This document shows positions 1 through 13,972 of a stretch of 64,000 nucleotides of DNA, one piece after another. The notes under the pieces are model-generated. The model saw nothing but the letters and a program-made list of their open reading frames with translations, was not told where the DNA came from and searched no databases. The first letter of the stretch is position 1. Each line of letters opens with the position of its first letter. This DNA is from Varroa destructor (taxonomy: Eukaryota; Arthropoda; Arachnida; Mesostigmata; Varroidae). Position numbers and translations under genes: made by a program. The DNA is taken from contig NW_019211459.1 in assembly GCF_002443255.2 (NCBI RefSeq), positions 23,652,330 to 23,716,329 of the forward strand, in the 5' to 3' direction.

Positions 1-3000
1 GACACTGATTTTTCCTATCGACGCAGAGAACATAAGCGGGTAAACTATAGAGAAACGGTTCGAGATAAATTAAAATTCACTTTTGATGCTGACATGCTGT
101 CAAATTCGCGGAAAATCCAGCCGTAGCAACAAATGGACTTTTCCGTTGCGTCGTTCTTCCGATGACGGTATCGAGTCTCCGATCGCGAGAATGGCCAAGC
201 ATGTGACTGAATTCTAAAGCCATTGTTGAGCTAGACGAATGATGTCATTTTCGTTGACGACTTCGTGAAGTTTCGTGATCTGTTCTTCACCTTAGCAGCT
301 TCCTGGCAGCATGCACATAACGGAGTCAGGCCCTCCCGGGCTGGATCCCTTACCATTCTGATAGAGGTGTCAGTTAGTAAAAGTGTCAAAAAAAAAAAAC
401 TGCCAGCATAACGCCAATAACTGTTACTACCAATAATACTATGAAAAGACGCTGCCGCGTGTCACCAGGACATACGCGGCTATTTTCAGTGCTTCCTTTT
501 TTCATTGTCTGTTCCTAACTTTCTCGACTACATCATACCGTCGAGTGGATGGTGACACGAGCTAAAGACATCGTCAGTTTGCGATGACAGCGTTCACACT
601 GTCGCCGAATACATATATTAGCGTCTATGTATTTATCGGCCATCCAATCCGAATTGTCGAGGAAGTGATCTGTCACACCAAAAACCTCTTAACATATTGT
701 TAGAATGCCAAGTATACGACCTGTTGGATACTGCATGCACATAAATATTAATGAGAAATAGGAGAAAAACTAAAACTATACAGACATAAGTTGTTTACTA
801 TATGCCTAAATTCCTTTAATGATATAATTGATACTACTGTTAGAACAGGAATTTAAGGACGAAGTACTTGGCAGTGGATACGCCATTTTTGAAGGATTCC
901 GTGGGCATATCATGATCATTGCTGATATTATAAAGCCGTTCCCACGTCTCCTAATCGTTGTACATATTATTTACAGATCGACGCCATATGAGTCAGAGTC
1001 GAGCCAACAATAATATGAAATAGATAGAAAAATATTTGAGAATAAGAGACAAAGTGAAAATACTATTACTTTTTTTTTTTACATAATTTTATAATTAACT
1101 CATTCACGGCGAGTATTGCCAACTGGCTATTGTCCGGGTGTGTTTAACCCACGTCTTTTGATAACGTTGAACTTTCTTGTAGCAAGTTAGTTTGATGTAC
1201 TTGTATATACGTATGAAATTGCTTCAATATAGGGCCAACTATATCGTGTCACCTTGAACGAGGTACGCTATTTAAATTTTCCCTCTCATGGCTTTCTTGA
1301 AAAACTCTAGATAATAAAGTCGCGGGCAGATCCAGCTTAAATTTCAGACTGTCTCAAGTAGATGTGCACCCCTCCTATTTCCTAAAATATAGCTGCTGAA
1401 CGAGGTCTGACCTTGAATGCAATTCAACGTAATTCTTCTCAAGAACTCTGATCGCCATCAACAACCGTTCGATATTCATATATGTCAGAAACCGAAAGGG
1501 TTCGGATAGACCAAAACGCCAAGAAGAACACAAACGTAAATAACAAACAGAAAATGATCAATTTTAGAAATGAATTGTGTTATTATGCCCCACAATAGGC
1601 TACAGATGTTTGTAGTGACACTAACGCTGTAAAGTAACAGCATTGAGCCAGGAACCGAGTAAAGGTTCACAGTGATGGCGATTCCCTCTTGAGAACACGC
1701 CTTAGAAACTGCAGGGGAGTTGATACCCCATCCACAGTCCAACTACTTCAAACAATACGAAAGGGGTCGATCTGTGTTTGCTTATCACAGAAAAAAAAAT
1801 CAGTCAGAAACTTTATAAACAGGGTGACGAAATCGAGTTCATACAAACGAAAGGCGGACTGTTTATCGTAGCGGGTCGACCCGGTACCAACACAGAGCTG
1901 ATCATTTGGAGAACGAAATTCACTATCATTCGAAAGCCGAGTAAAGATCAGCTATTATCCAATATGTTCAGACTATAAACTTCCTTAGTACCTGAAATTG
2001 ACGCCTCGCGTTATTATTTCTGAAAAATCCAAGCTGGATTTCCCGGGAGAAAACTGGAAGATATTCAGTGGAATTCGAATTGAAAGACGTCAAAAAGAAT
2101 CATTAAAATGGCTCACATGGATCTTTTCTATAGAAACGAACGGCCGTTTAGGGTGTCGCAACATCAATTGCCAATCAAGTCGTCTAGGTAAGCTCCGACG
2201 ATTAGTTTCTTTGAGCCCTTTTCCTCTATTTGTACTTATTGGCCGTTTGGAGCTTCTATATTCTTGGCTGCCAAAACTTTCTGCAGTCAGCATATTTACC
2301 ATGTAACCTACTTTAGCAAAAGACTGCTTGTAAATTAAGGAAGATATATTTTGAAGATGAACCAATGAAGATGGGATCATGCCAAGCAATAATTGGACTA
2401 AACAACTATGGTCATCAGGAGCGATGTTTAGGTACGCACAAAAAAGTACTGAAGTACCTATCTTCATTTAGATGCAGTTCTAGGAACAACTCATAGACAA
2501 TTTGGATCCAGATATGTCACGTGTTGCGTTGAAATTATACCTTGCGACATTTAGTCCATAGTATGCTCTTGTTCAGGATAGATTTCTCATAGTGCAACAG
2601 TGAAGTTACGCAACTTATTCGTTGTCCAGGTTAACTTCATGTTCTTCACGCCGTCGCAGAAAAATAACGCAGAACACCTATCTGCGCTCATCAGCAAATA
2701 CGATATTCGTGTTGTTTTTACGTGAAAAAAACACGACTAACTAAATATAGGCGAATATGTCATTGTAGATCGTTTCCTACACGGGTCACTACATAAGCTC
2801 TGAATTCCATGATTCCATCGTGTATTTACTTATACGTAAGTGGGAAAAAAAGAACTTAAAAGATCAGCTTATCGAACCTAACCTATGAAGTTGAGCCATC
2901 AAATATTCTGCGTGATGAATTAACATCCGCCTTTCTATTTGAGAGGAGCGATATGGAACGCGAGCGCACTTCCATGCCTGTCACTATAACTAACTATACG

Positions 3001-3761
3001 TTGCTGAAATATATATGTAGAGAGCATTATATACTAACTAAGCACACTTAGCCCCCTAGTGATTAAGTCGAGTACTAACTCAAACAAGCAAGTATACCTG
3101 TGTTTATATACGCCGGTTCGGCATCTACGACTAGATAACAGTCACACTTACGCCTGAAGTCTCATCGACAGAAAAAAGGAAATGCGGATACAGATTATTG
3201 TCTGGGGCTCTTACGGATGAATTCGATAATCAAATCAGAGCGACATTGCAGACCCCACTGCACAGATCCATAATCGATAACCGCCTCTGATCATTATATA
3301 ACTGGCTTGTTAAATGAAAAGATAACCGTAACAATAGCGCAAGCAGGCCTAACGACAGTTGATCAGAAAACGAACGCTGAAAACGATAATGGAAACGATA
3401 TGAAACGATAACTGACTGCTACGGCGTTTGCGAGAGCTGCACGATTGTCCACCAGTAGTTGCTGAGCTTTCTATGCTGATTTAGTTCACGCCACATTGAA
3501 GCCACTACTACCTTTCAAGTGCAAATATCTGGAAGACAACGAAATGGCAAAGGGTAAAGGTAGTGGGGCACTGCGATCACTTCCAATCGGGACAGGCGCT
3601 GGAAACGATCGAACTGTCGATTTCAGAAAATGGCTCATGAACTAATCAACTATTGGGTTAATACCGGTGGGATATACACAACGACTACCCCATTCACTGG
3701 GGGCAATAGCATCACTTCGGTTATTCTTCAACTCGAGATCGTTAGAAGGATAATAGCTTCT

Positions 3762-3799
3762 AGGTTCTAAGTTTCTAATAGGTTCTAAGTTTTTAGTGA
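3762..3799. repeat. Short tandem duplication
   Basis: The motif AGGTTCTAAGTTT occurs twice in tandem, separated by a short CTAAT linker. It is a local duplication with no sign of function. Confidence 0.6.
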
Positions 3800-6700
3800 A
3801 AGTCGCCAGCATGCGACAGCTTAAAGCAAAGTTGTTATCGCTGGATAATGTATGGGGCAATAACAGACGGTGTGGCAGCAGTGGGCAACAGCGAATCGCT
3901 AAATATCAGAATAAGCTGGTATTGTAAGAAGATTTTGGGCCATTCATCATAAACAGATGACGTGACGCGATAAATGAAATCGCTCTTACCTGGACACAGC
4001 ATCCGCTTCCCTGTACAATGGCGATAGCTAATGTACGGTTCGAAGGTAACAGATTATCTAGTTATTAAGCATTATTTAGATTTAAGCTTAGAGTTAGCAG
4101 TCGACCCAGCTTTTCCTAATTAGGTTAAGGAGAACCCAGACACTTTAAAAAAGCACATAGGCGTGTTTTATTGTTCCTCTGAACCCTACCACGTACTACG
4201 CCTCGTTTTCCTAGAAGTGATAGGCACGTACAAATGTATTCTTGTTAGGACACGTTTATGCTGAATTATGGTGTTCAGTTTTTTTTTGTGATTTAGTTCT
4301 CATATATCCAGTTATATACTTCTAATATATACATATATACGTAAGCATGAATACATAAGGCCCGATCTGCTAGTAAAAGAGAAGCTCTCTGTTATCTGGG
4401 CATGCGAAGCGACAGCGCATTCTAAAGAAACTAACATACGAATTTCTGCTATAGCAATGGGGATGTCGAAGCTTCCCTTTATCGATATGACATTTCTACT
4501 AGATCATTGTATATTCATCATCGGACAACGTGAAGATCCCTTTACGGCAAGTTCGACTGCGCTTTGCTGCTATTTCTACCGCTTGAGAAGATTACAATTC
4601 CAATTACGTCGTCTCTGCTACTTCGTTGTCTATTGTATGGCTTGCCAAGCGGTCGGGAAACGTGTCGGCAACCATAGCACAGCGGAGGAGTGCCAGTATG
4701 GCAGAATGACTCGTTCCGATGGGCCATGACTTTCTGGCCGGACCGATGGATGGCTTCTCTCCCAGCGACGTCGCCCGTATAGATTCGTTAGAGTATTGCT
4801 GACGCAGGTTACGCCGTAGTACCATCTCGTGCGATAGAAATGTGCAGGTATATCACACAGGGATACACAGACCGGATTAGGCTGAATTCTATAGATGCTA
4901 CGTTGCGCGACCGAAAGCGATACAATTTAAATCGTTGTTTTAGACGCTGTCGCGTTAGTCTCTCGAACACTTCGTGTGATGCGCGAACCGTTACTCCATT
5001 ATTAGTGAATACAGTCGAAGCTTCCGATAGCAAATAGGCTCATGGCACCGTCAGCGAACAGACGCCCATTGCACACAGGTGCCCACTGCACACGTGCACA
5101 CTAAAATCTTCAGACACGCGAGGAGTTAATGAAGATCGAATTCATTCAGATGTTTAGCTATGGACGTATGACGTCTAGCGATTAATAGATGATCAGTACG
5201 GTATAACGTGGCGTTTGTGTCAGTGACTATCCGTTCAGCTTTGGTTTACTTTGACAGTGGTGACCACCCAAATGGTATAGGCTTATGAGAGCGGTTATAA
5301 CGCAAGGTAAATAAACGATCGATATTTCAGTACAGATATTTATGCCTGTATACGTACGACTAGCGGGGCTGATATTGGATATGATTTAAACGATTTCGAT
5401 TCCATCAGTTAGACAAGTATATTGCGGTCTATATAATGTCTATTATATAATAACGCTATAATTATACTCAGTCGCGTTCCGTTAACCCTAGCTTCTCTTT
5501 AGGTTAGTAAGTCACTACCCATATAGGCGCATTTTCGATATCTTCAGATACAGTACTGTAACATTTGCACTGCACGCTAGGGTCTTCTTGTTTCAGCTCC
5601 CCTCACACTTAATCTAGCAAGTTTGGCAAAAGAAAACCTAATTCGTACCCCATCGGTTTAGCCAGCGTCAACCATCAATATCTATAATCGTTTTTTAGAG
5701 GCTGCCGCTTGCGTCAGACCGCTCATAGCATACATAAAATATAAGGCGTAATAAATTGACAGATATATTCTAGCGTCAATTCCATCAACAATCCCGGATC
5801 GAACTCTGGCGAATTCGCCGTTAGTACTGTAATATCTCTTGTAGCACAAGTAACCCAAATAATTTATGGAGGAAGGCCAGTGTTACAAGAACAAATACCT
5901 GTGGTCAGCAAGTATACCCCTGGGAAACCTCCACCGACATAGACTAGTAAGCGGCAACCGTCTGCAGTAATAGATTTCCACTGCAAATGAAACTCATTGG
6001 TAGCCGTCCGCGGTAACCACTATACACCGATGACCAGATATCTTCAAAGCCCTCTCACCCAGACGTATGTGAAGCAACCTCGCCATCGAGGTGTTACTAC
6101 GGTGGTCGCCTATACCTCAAGATCTTTATCCGGTGTTTATTTACACGTTCGTCGCCGACATGTGACCAGCGAAAATCGCTACTTCTACAAGACACAGGCC
6201 ATCACATATCCACGTCTACCGGGTAGATCGATCGAAGCGGGCGGGGCTCGACTGTGGTTCGCAACCAATACGCAATGTTTACGCGAGCACCGGAGGAAAA
6301 GCTTCTTCTCCGCCTTGGTATCTACCTAACACGCAAGTAGACACACAGACATAGACCGAAAACGTCCTAGAACCGACGTGTACTGTCCCGCTAACGTAGA
6401 AGTCGACAGCGTTTCCGATAGCGTTTCAGACGTTCGTCATAGCTGCTAATCGCTATTAGACGTTAATTGCGGAACGAAGCAAGCCTACACAGTTGTTCGA
6501 CTGGAAGACAATTAGGCGATCCAGCGGCCATCAATGCCGTAGACGCCACTATTAGTTCCACCCCAAAAGTGGACTGGCAGCCTCGTTTATTAGAGCTGTC
6601 GCAGCTCTATTTGCTAGATATTCCGTTTAAAAAGCCAGCCAAACGAGCCAATGCCCGTTCGACGATCCGTCGCTTAGCTCGGCCTTATCTTCCAGCAGAG

Positions 6701-7215
6701 CAGTGATTTTCCACTTAAGAAGATCCGTTATTATAGCGCTTGTGACACGTATCCACACCACCCTAACCACCACGCAAAGCATTCAACACTAACTTAAAAT
6801 ATCTTCGTCTCGGTCGCTTCTTTTCCCTGTCATTCAAAAAGATTTTGTCTTAATTACTTTCTTATGACAAAGTCGTGTCGTTTGATTCTTACGCCGATTT
6901 TTAGTGTTGCTGTTGGGTGTTTTTTGCCAAGGTTAAATAGAATTTAGAATAGTTAACTGCACTTTTAACTGCTCACCTGATTCCTCAGCTGATTCGTAAT
7001 CGGTCGGATCCTATATATGTGACCAAGTAGAAGCGATTGGCGGGAAATGTTAGGGGGTAGCTGTTCTTGTTGCTGCTGGCGCCCCTGCTGCTACACAATT
7101 TCACTGTATAACATTCGCGTTTCTGGAAGCCATTTTATGGCAGGGGATGGATGACAACGTGTGTCTGCGTTGGGTCATGTGGATGCGTAGAGCAATACGA
7201 CGACAATGCCGATTA

Positions 7216-7246
7216 CCGTGCGCCTATAGCAAATATAGGCGCACGG
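7216..7246. repeat. Perfect 13-bp hairpin
   Basis: The left arm CCGTGCGCCTATA (7216-7228) is the exact reverse complement of 7234-7246, with the five-base loop GCAAA between. The arms are GC-richer than the flanks. A 13-bp perfect stem with so small a loop is not expected by chance in 64 kb. No T-run follows on either strand that would suggest a terminator, and this is eukaryotic DNA. Function is unknown. Confidence 0.85.
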
Positions 7247-9857
7247 AAACAGACGGAGGCCATGCGCAGGTCTCTCTTTTTTCCTCACTTTTGATGATTT
7301 GTTTCCTCTAGATGAAACGAATCAAACGTGTGCAAATTTATTTTTCCTTCAAGAGTTCGACGAACGGATTTCTTTCGTTAGTTTGTTGTCCGCCATGGCC
7401 TGTGACCGTCGTTCGTCGCTAATACTTAAGAAGATTTAATTTCAGTGAAGAAAATGCGCGAGCTTACGCATGAATCAAACACTGACAATAACAGTCGCCG
7501 GATGACAGCATAGTAAAGCCATTCGACAAGTAATAAATGTACAGTTTTGTTTTTTGCTCACGACAAAAGGGGTAAACCTGGTTGGCAAATGCTGAGTGAA
7601 ACGTTTAACAAGACAGGAAGAAAAGAAGCTCAATCAGATAGGAGCCAGTACTATTATCGTAAGCAACTATCGTGCTATTAAAATTGCTCGTATTTTTACA
7701 ATAATAGTTAAACCAATTTCAGACCGATAATTATTTCCCAGCCGGAGAACAGCTTTGAAGATGAGCAAATGGAGGGAAAATACGATATATAGCTGAGTTT
7801 ACTCAACCCGTATTTAGTTCACTGGCTACTATAATGCATCTTACCATAGAAAATAATGATTTGTAAAAATGACGATACAAGTGAGTATACTGATTCGGGA
7901 GCGAGCTAGAAAATTCTGGGGCGCTATGATAGGAGAAATGTCTGTTTAGCCAAATGGGCCACCCATTCACATGGGACCAGCAATAGTGAAAAGGCTTTCC
8001 TTATGAAAGAAAAAGATCACATAGATCAGCATGTAGTTAAGAGGCCAGCTCATAGCATAGATTAGAGTTCTACTCGGAATAGTTGATACACGCCTCTTTA
8101 GCCGCTGACGAAGACTAGCCGGTCTAAAGCTAAGCAATCTTCATATTCTCGTCCAATTTCTATTTTTTTTCTGTCGAATTCATGTGACTTGTAAGACTTT
8201 TGAGCTAAAAAAGTTATCTCGGAGTCTAAGACCGAAAACTAAATACGGTGCGGCAATTATTGTGTAGATTTCACAGAGGATGCCCTTGAAGGTGGCGCTG
8301 AAGTCCCTATAGAGAAGCACCGAAATCCATTAGAAGATGATAGCTTTCGAAAATCGTCAATAAAACTCTACTTAGGATTCAAACGAATGAATTAAGCGTA
8401 TATTAAATTTAGAGAAATCATGCCATAAGCGATAATGGAAGACGAGGTTTAACATTTACACACTCCACCCCTCCAAAAGCAATGGCAGGGTACGTGAGCA
8501 GGTACTGATCATAGTAGTTCTACACTGTTTGGCTAAAAAATAATACAACCTTGGCTTCATGCTCGATCATTGAAATCAATTCTGTAAAGAGCTAGACCGG
8601 CATCAGGACAGAACACTAATAGCAACAACAACCATCATTGTTAAATATACACAGTTTATTATCTGAAAAAGAGTACGTTTAAAAAAGCTAGCCGTTTGTC
8701 AACGTGAGACACGATCGGATAGCGATTCATTGCTGCAGCAAGTAAAAATTGAAAAGCTTAAAAATGTAAATATTCATGATTGATTTATTAATTATAGTTG
8801 CTTATAGATTAATAAATATCGTTTCTAAGGAAACGGTCCCTGCTTGATCTGCAAAAGGCTATGGCGCGTTCGTTTATAGAATACCCAGCATTGAGCAGAC
8901 GACGCGTTTTAAGCGTTTCAACGTCATCAAATGATCTGAGTCAATTTCTGTGTCGTTTGACGGCTAACAGCTTTCCGTGATTCTGCTTGGTGACTAATTA
9001 CTTCCTACGGATAGCTAAAAGGATTTTCCTAATTTGGTTTAATCGTTACGATGACTCTGAGACAAGTCAAAGGACGTCCTTTATTTAGTCTCCATTTAGT
9101 TTATGTAAATCCATATGTTTGTCCCGGTCAATTGGGATAGACGATATTTACGTTGTTCTGTTACAGGACACTTGTATTGAGTGGTATATTTTGTCAATGC
9201 ACGAATAGCTCTGTTGTATATGGTCGTTCTAGTCTTTTCCCGTTAATTTTGCTCAATAAAAAAACAATTATATGTGTCCACACGTTGCGCTTCTGAGAAT
9301 CAAACGGCTCTTGCCTAATGTTTAGCAGAATTTCAATTCTTTCTACGTGAAGCATATGTCGATGATGTCTGTTATTAACTTCTTTGTTTATGACATGGTG
9401 GCTGCTAATATCATGAAAACGTATTTAAGTCGTGTAAAGGGCTTTCGTCATTTGATAGACGTGATCGAAATACTGTAATAAGCACAGGCGTAGATTGATG
9501 CAATTGGAAGTATAGTACGTATACTAGACGACCTGTTTTTGGAAAAGTTGCATTAGGGAAGCCGCTACTGCCGGCAGATGTCGACGGATAAAGGAAATTA
9601 TGTCGAGCGATCTCGTATGGCCCCCGAGATCGGCTAATCGTTCTTAGGCATGCAGCCATTTGTTGCAGCAGCGATAGAATTAACAAACACTTCAGGCTCC
9701 TACCCCCTTACGTCCCGCGTGCGATTTCCTTTACCACTAGGAACCTGCCATCCTATGCAAACCCAATCGTTGAAAGGTTTTAGCACTCACCCCCCTTTCT
9801 CTATCAGCTTCAATTTCGTTCTTCTAGTTGTTCTTATCAGGGGACCATCTTTCCGGA

Positions 9858-9887
9858 CCGATCAGACGATTAAACACGTCTGATCGG
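9858..9887. repeat. Perfect 11-bp hairpin
   Basis: CCGATCAGACG (9858-9868) is the exact reverse complement of CGTCTGATCGG (9877-9887), around the eight-base loop ATTAAACA. It is similar in form to the hairpin at 7216 but unrelated in sequence, so the two are not copies of one element. Confidence 0.85.
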
Positions 9888-12369
9888 CTGCCTGTGTAAA
9901 GCCATGCTCATTGCCGTAACTGTCCCCGTTGCTGCTTGCGACTAGTGATGATCGAGGAGGATTACATTGATTTTCTGTGATGATAGCAATGACGAAAGAA
10001 AAAGCACTGAATGACTGAGCCAGTCAGCAGACATACGGTGATCAAACATTTAAAATCTAAACGAGCGTCGGCCAGCCAGGCCGATATTAGGCAGGTAGCA
10101 AGTCAGATATAGTCTACGAAAAGGGCCGACAGAGCGATACACATCGTCTACCTACAAAGACATATAGAATATTAGTTGGCCATAAGTGCGGATCGATTCT
10201 AGACAGGAATGCCCGATGAACAAATCAAAAGCGGCAAAGAACGTACCGCAAAACACTGAAGAGGAGCGTTCAGAAGATCAGAACCGAAAAGTGTCTACGT
10301 TGACGAAGAAAACAATAGAAAACAGAAACGGGTGTGTGCTCTGTTGAAGTCGTTGAATTTTGGGACACACAGAAATTATGCCGATCCTTAAGGAAGTAGC
10401 ATTGCGGGCTGTTGGTAAACAGGACAAAGAAAACAGTCGTCGGTCTGTCATTTCGTTGTTGACTAATGCAGAGAAGTCGTTGAATAGCATTATATTGCAC
10501 ACGATGCTCAGCAAAAGCGATGTCCGTCTGAACGAGGTCATTGAATAGGTCAAGGAGGACATTCTTTGTACAGTGGATGGGTTACATAATGTGCGACGTA
10601 GGTGTACACTATAATGTACCATAATATTACCACGAACATGCAAATTCTGGTAACAGCTGGCTTAAAGGTGGCTTTGTATAAGCCACGATGTTCGGATTCG
10701 GATACCTGCGCGAAGCCTTGTTGCGAAGACCTTTTTCGCAACTACATATCTCTATAGCATTAAGGAAATGCGACAAAGCCTAGGTATCGCATATGGAAAG
10801 AATGCTAATCTAATAGGCTGAGTATGCGTAGCCGAGGGCGGTACTCCTAATAGTCGAGTTTAAATTGGCTCCAGAGACGGAAGCTACAACATGGCGCTCC
10901 AAGCACTCAAAGGTCGGCCGAGGATAGCTAGGAAGGCTGGACAAGGCACATTATAAACTCCTGCTCCAGAATCATGTAACTGTAGACCCATTCATTTCAA
11001 TATACCGTGTAACATTGTTTATTTACAAACGATCTATATACACGTCGTTCTGTTACTTATATAACATGCTTTTAGCCTCATCCATCCTGCGCTCTCTGGA
11101 AACATATGTACATTAGAGTGGTACATAAGCTGTTTTGTACATACAACTAACTGAAACGCTAGAGCTGAAGCCCGTTCAACCTGCCACCGCTGCGGCGAAA
11201 AGGCCAACTAGCGATTTGTCAGCTCTATCGGCTTCTTTTCCATCATATTTTCTAGCAATAAATGCACCCCAGCACGTTACACGTTAACGTGAAGTTGTTT
11301 CGCACCACGTACTACATGCATGCGTCGGCGGCTATCACTGCTGCGTGCGCTTTACTTTCATTACGTTGCTGGGCTGTTCAGTGCGTGCATAATACATCTG
11401 TATACGAATGTCCTTTGTTATCGGCAGCAGCTCGCCTATGGGGCAGACTTCGCTCTGACGGTTCCGTCGCGATTCTGCGGTCCTGCTTGCATTGTCCTTT
11501 ACATTATTCGTTATTTTCTCTATAGTTCGGCGCGGCGGAAGTGAAGAGATGCGGGGGCAGGTTGAACGATGAGTACTAATGATTTAAGAGTTATGTCGAC
11601 AAATATTGTTCGGTTTGCCGGTGAATCTTAGTCTTGTCCCAATGGTGGCAGTGACATCCCTCGATTGCCTAGAGAAACCGATACTATATAAATCTTCGTA
11701 TATCTTTGTACACATACCCTAGCAGAAAGAAAGGTATGAAGATAAAAAAAAAGGAAGAAAAGCAATAAAAAAAAAAAAATTTAAAAATATATCCACGATA
11801 AAAGAAAAATTAACCCTAAGTGGAAGCGACTGGGGTCTCTAGAAATCATCACAGGGGAGCCACTGTATCGTGCCAGAGGACCACGGAGCTCTAAACAAGA
11901 TAACCTTTACGTGCAGAAGTGCATCCCCGTTCAGACATATATGTGAAGGGAATTTTAATGGTGCGATGGTTGATTCAGAAACGAACAGAAATAGATCCGA
12001 AAGAGGACTAGTAGGCGGCAGAGTATAAACATAGAATTGGTAGGAACCATCATCGGTATCCTATTGAAAACTGTGTAGCCACATAGAATAGCATAGTGAT
12101 AATTCAATTGTTTGCAGCGATCTTTGATTAACAGGGATATCGCCTAGTTCATCGTCTGATGGATGACTGCTTTACAAATCACTCAACTGTGGTAAATGAA
12201 ACAATATATATATATTGACTGACAATAAATGAGGTAGAACTATATTGACTTTTTTTCATATAAAATTATATACCAAATTTTATGGACATTATACATAGAT
12301 GATTCCTAAATTACCTAGAACTAGGCTTTTCTGTATTAAACCTATCTTTGTCTCGTTCTTTTCTTGCAG

Positions 12370-12633
12370 CGTTCGTTCGGTTCTCGATGAAGCGTTTGCA
12401 GATTAATCTGCCGTACACAGTCGTACTATTCGTTTGTGGAGCCTTTGTTGGCTTAGCTTCGCACGCTTACCCTGAAGTATTCCAGCTTTACACAAAGCCC
12501 GCATCCATTGATCCGAAGATTCTGCTTCACGTTTTCCTACCGATCCTTATCTTCGAAAGTGCATTTGCCATGGACGCCCACGTTTTCATTAAGTGTTTCT
12601 CTCAGTGCCTAATTATGGCCGTGCCAGGATTAA
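12370..12633 (+). CDS. SLC9C: SLC9C-type Na+/H+ exchanger, exon A (first one found)
   Basis: This exon encodes 87 full residues of the N-terminal part of a sodium/proton exchanger membrane domain. A strong pyrimidine tract ends in the acceptor TTCTTGCAG (AG at 12368-12369), and the donor GTAAGT starts at 12634. It opens with the last two bases of a codon and closes with the first base of the next, so it is phase 1 on both sides. Visible landmarks are a helix around LPYTVVLFVCGAFVGLA, the stretch SIDPKILLHVFLPILIFESA, and AFAMDAHVF, followed by a hydrophobic run ending AVPGL. The FLPxLIFESxFxMDxH pattern is characteristic of the SLC9C (sperm exchanger) and plant SOS1 branch rather than NHE1-5. 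The protein exchanges Na+ for H+ across a membrane; in animals SLC9C1 acts in the sperm flagellum. The upstream start exon was not found. Confidence 0.93.
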
Positions 12634-13158
12634 GTAAGTTGGAGTTTGATGTACCTATCCTGTACGAGTGTATTCGGATATAAGTGTCATGTTAATTTGT
12701 TAGCTAGAACATAGTATGTACGTCAATTGAAACGTATCTCCACACAATACCGACGATTAATATAATTATCTGTAATAGCTAACCTTGGCCAAAACCCCCG
12801 AGAAGCCAGGCCTGTTGTCGTATCCAGCTACTCATACAGTGTTGATTGTTGCGTCGGCCAGATAAGTAAGCTTCGGAATCACGAGCATTAACTTACCATG
12901 GACTTTCATTGCTAGCTAAAGCTCAATGACTTTTTCAAGGCATGCAAATGTCCAAGGTCTGCGATATGCATGTATAGTTAAGATAGCTTTCCGCTGTACA
13001 CCATCGAGTGTGGAGCGTATATATTTCAGGTCTTACAACAAAAACAATATGGCATACCTAAAAATGTACACAGAATCAGCCTTCGTTGTATCATCTACGC
13101 AAGCAAATTTTTATATATGCCTAGTAGAAAATATTTCTACGTGACCATAACATTTCTG

Positions 13159-13184
<26 letters not shown>
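13159..13184. repeat. (AT)13 microsatellite
   Basis: Thirteen uninterrupted AT units within intron A. Confidence 0.97.
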
Positions 13185-13190
<6 letters not shown>

Positions 13191-13940
13191 AGTACGCCCT
13201 AGTCATTTGTACGTGCATTACAGGTGAGCTTTATCTCTCAACAGACGGTAAGCCAGTAGAGCGAAGACAGAATTGGGGATCGCCTATTGAAGCAAAAAAA
13301 AAAAAAGGCAGATTACTCTGCTTGAATTGGAAAAATGGCAACAGGTTTTATCGTTTCGATATTGGCAACTGTTCCTCTTCACGCACAGCCGCAACAGAAT
13401 TATACTGCACTTCCATCAATAATAACCAGCGAAAAAGATACGCGTTTAAAGTTAACAGTGGGCCATAGATTGTTTCCCAGCAGATTCATGTCGGTCGACC
13501 AGACCCAGAACTTTACGCACATGACCCTCGTACAAAACAGACATTGCGTATCAAGGCATCAGGTTCTGCTGCCTACGGATAACAGCGTTGTATATAGCCC
13601 ACAAAGTACTTTCAGGATATGTTCGCTTTTCATCTGGTTCTCGCATACGTTGTTTGAAAAGTAGCGTCTTAGCCTCAATCGTTCCTTGTGCCAGTAAAGC
13701 TATGTCTATTTTTGAATATGTCGTATGATATGACTTCCTCCGACCTCTTGTGCCTTGTTACTCCGCCTTGTTTTGCAGCACGTTCAGAATATTCTTTTCT
13801 ACCCCTTTGTTTTTTTTGTCGTAGTCGTAACTCGTGTTTGTTTCGCTGCGCCAGCGACGCTCGCCACCGTATCACTTGGTTTCCCCTTGTAGGCACGTTC
13901 TTCACAGCGAAGATGATTAAATGAAGAAAATATGAAAAAG

Positions 13941-13944
<4 letters not shown>

Positions 13945-13972
<28 letters not shown>
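13945..13972. repeat. 28-base poly-T run
   Basis: An uninterrupted run of 28 T. On the minus strand this is a poly-A tract and could be the tail of an old retroposed copy, but I do not recognise the sequence on its A-tail-proximal side (13973 onward). Confidence 0.95.

Larger units (their letters stand above)
1..12369. other. Upstream region without an established gene
   Basis: This is either the 5' flank or an upstream intron of the exchanger gene that begins at 12370. That exon starts mid-codon, so at least one more coding exon lies upstream, here or before the window. I looked for an open stretch with a hydrophobic N-terminal helix ending in a phase-1 donor and did not find a convincing one. 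The stretch is mostly AT-rich with short A and T runs. About 4450-6720 is GC-richer and has several short open frames that I do not recognise. Hairpins at 7216 and 9858 and a small open frame at 10378 are listed separately. Confidence 0.6.

Noticed and set aside
2090..2467. 125-codon minus-strand frame overlapping a + strand frame at 1998-2306
   Set aside because: No recognisable motif, no splice sites that make sense, and both strands are open by chance.
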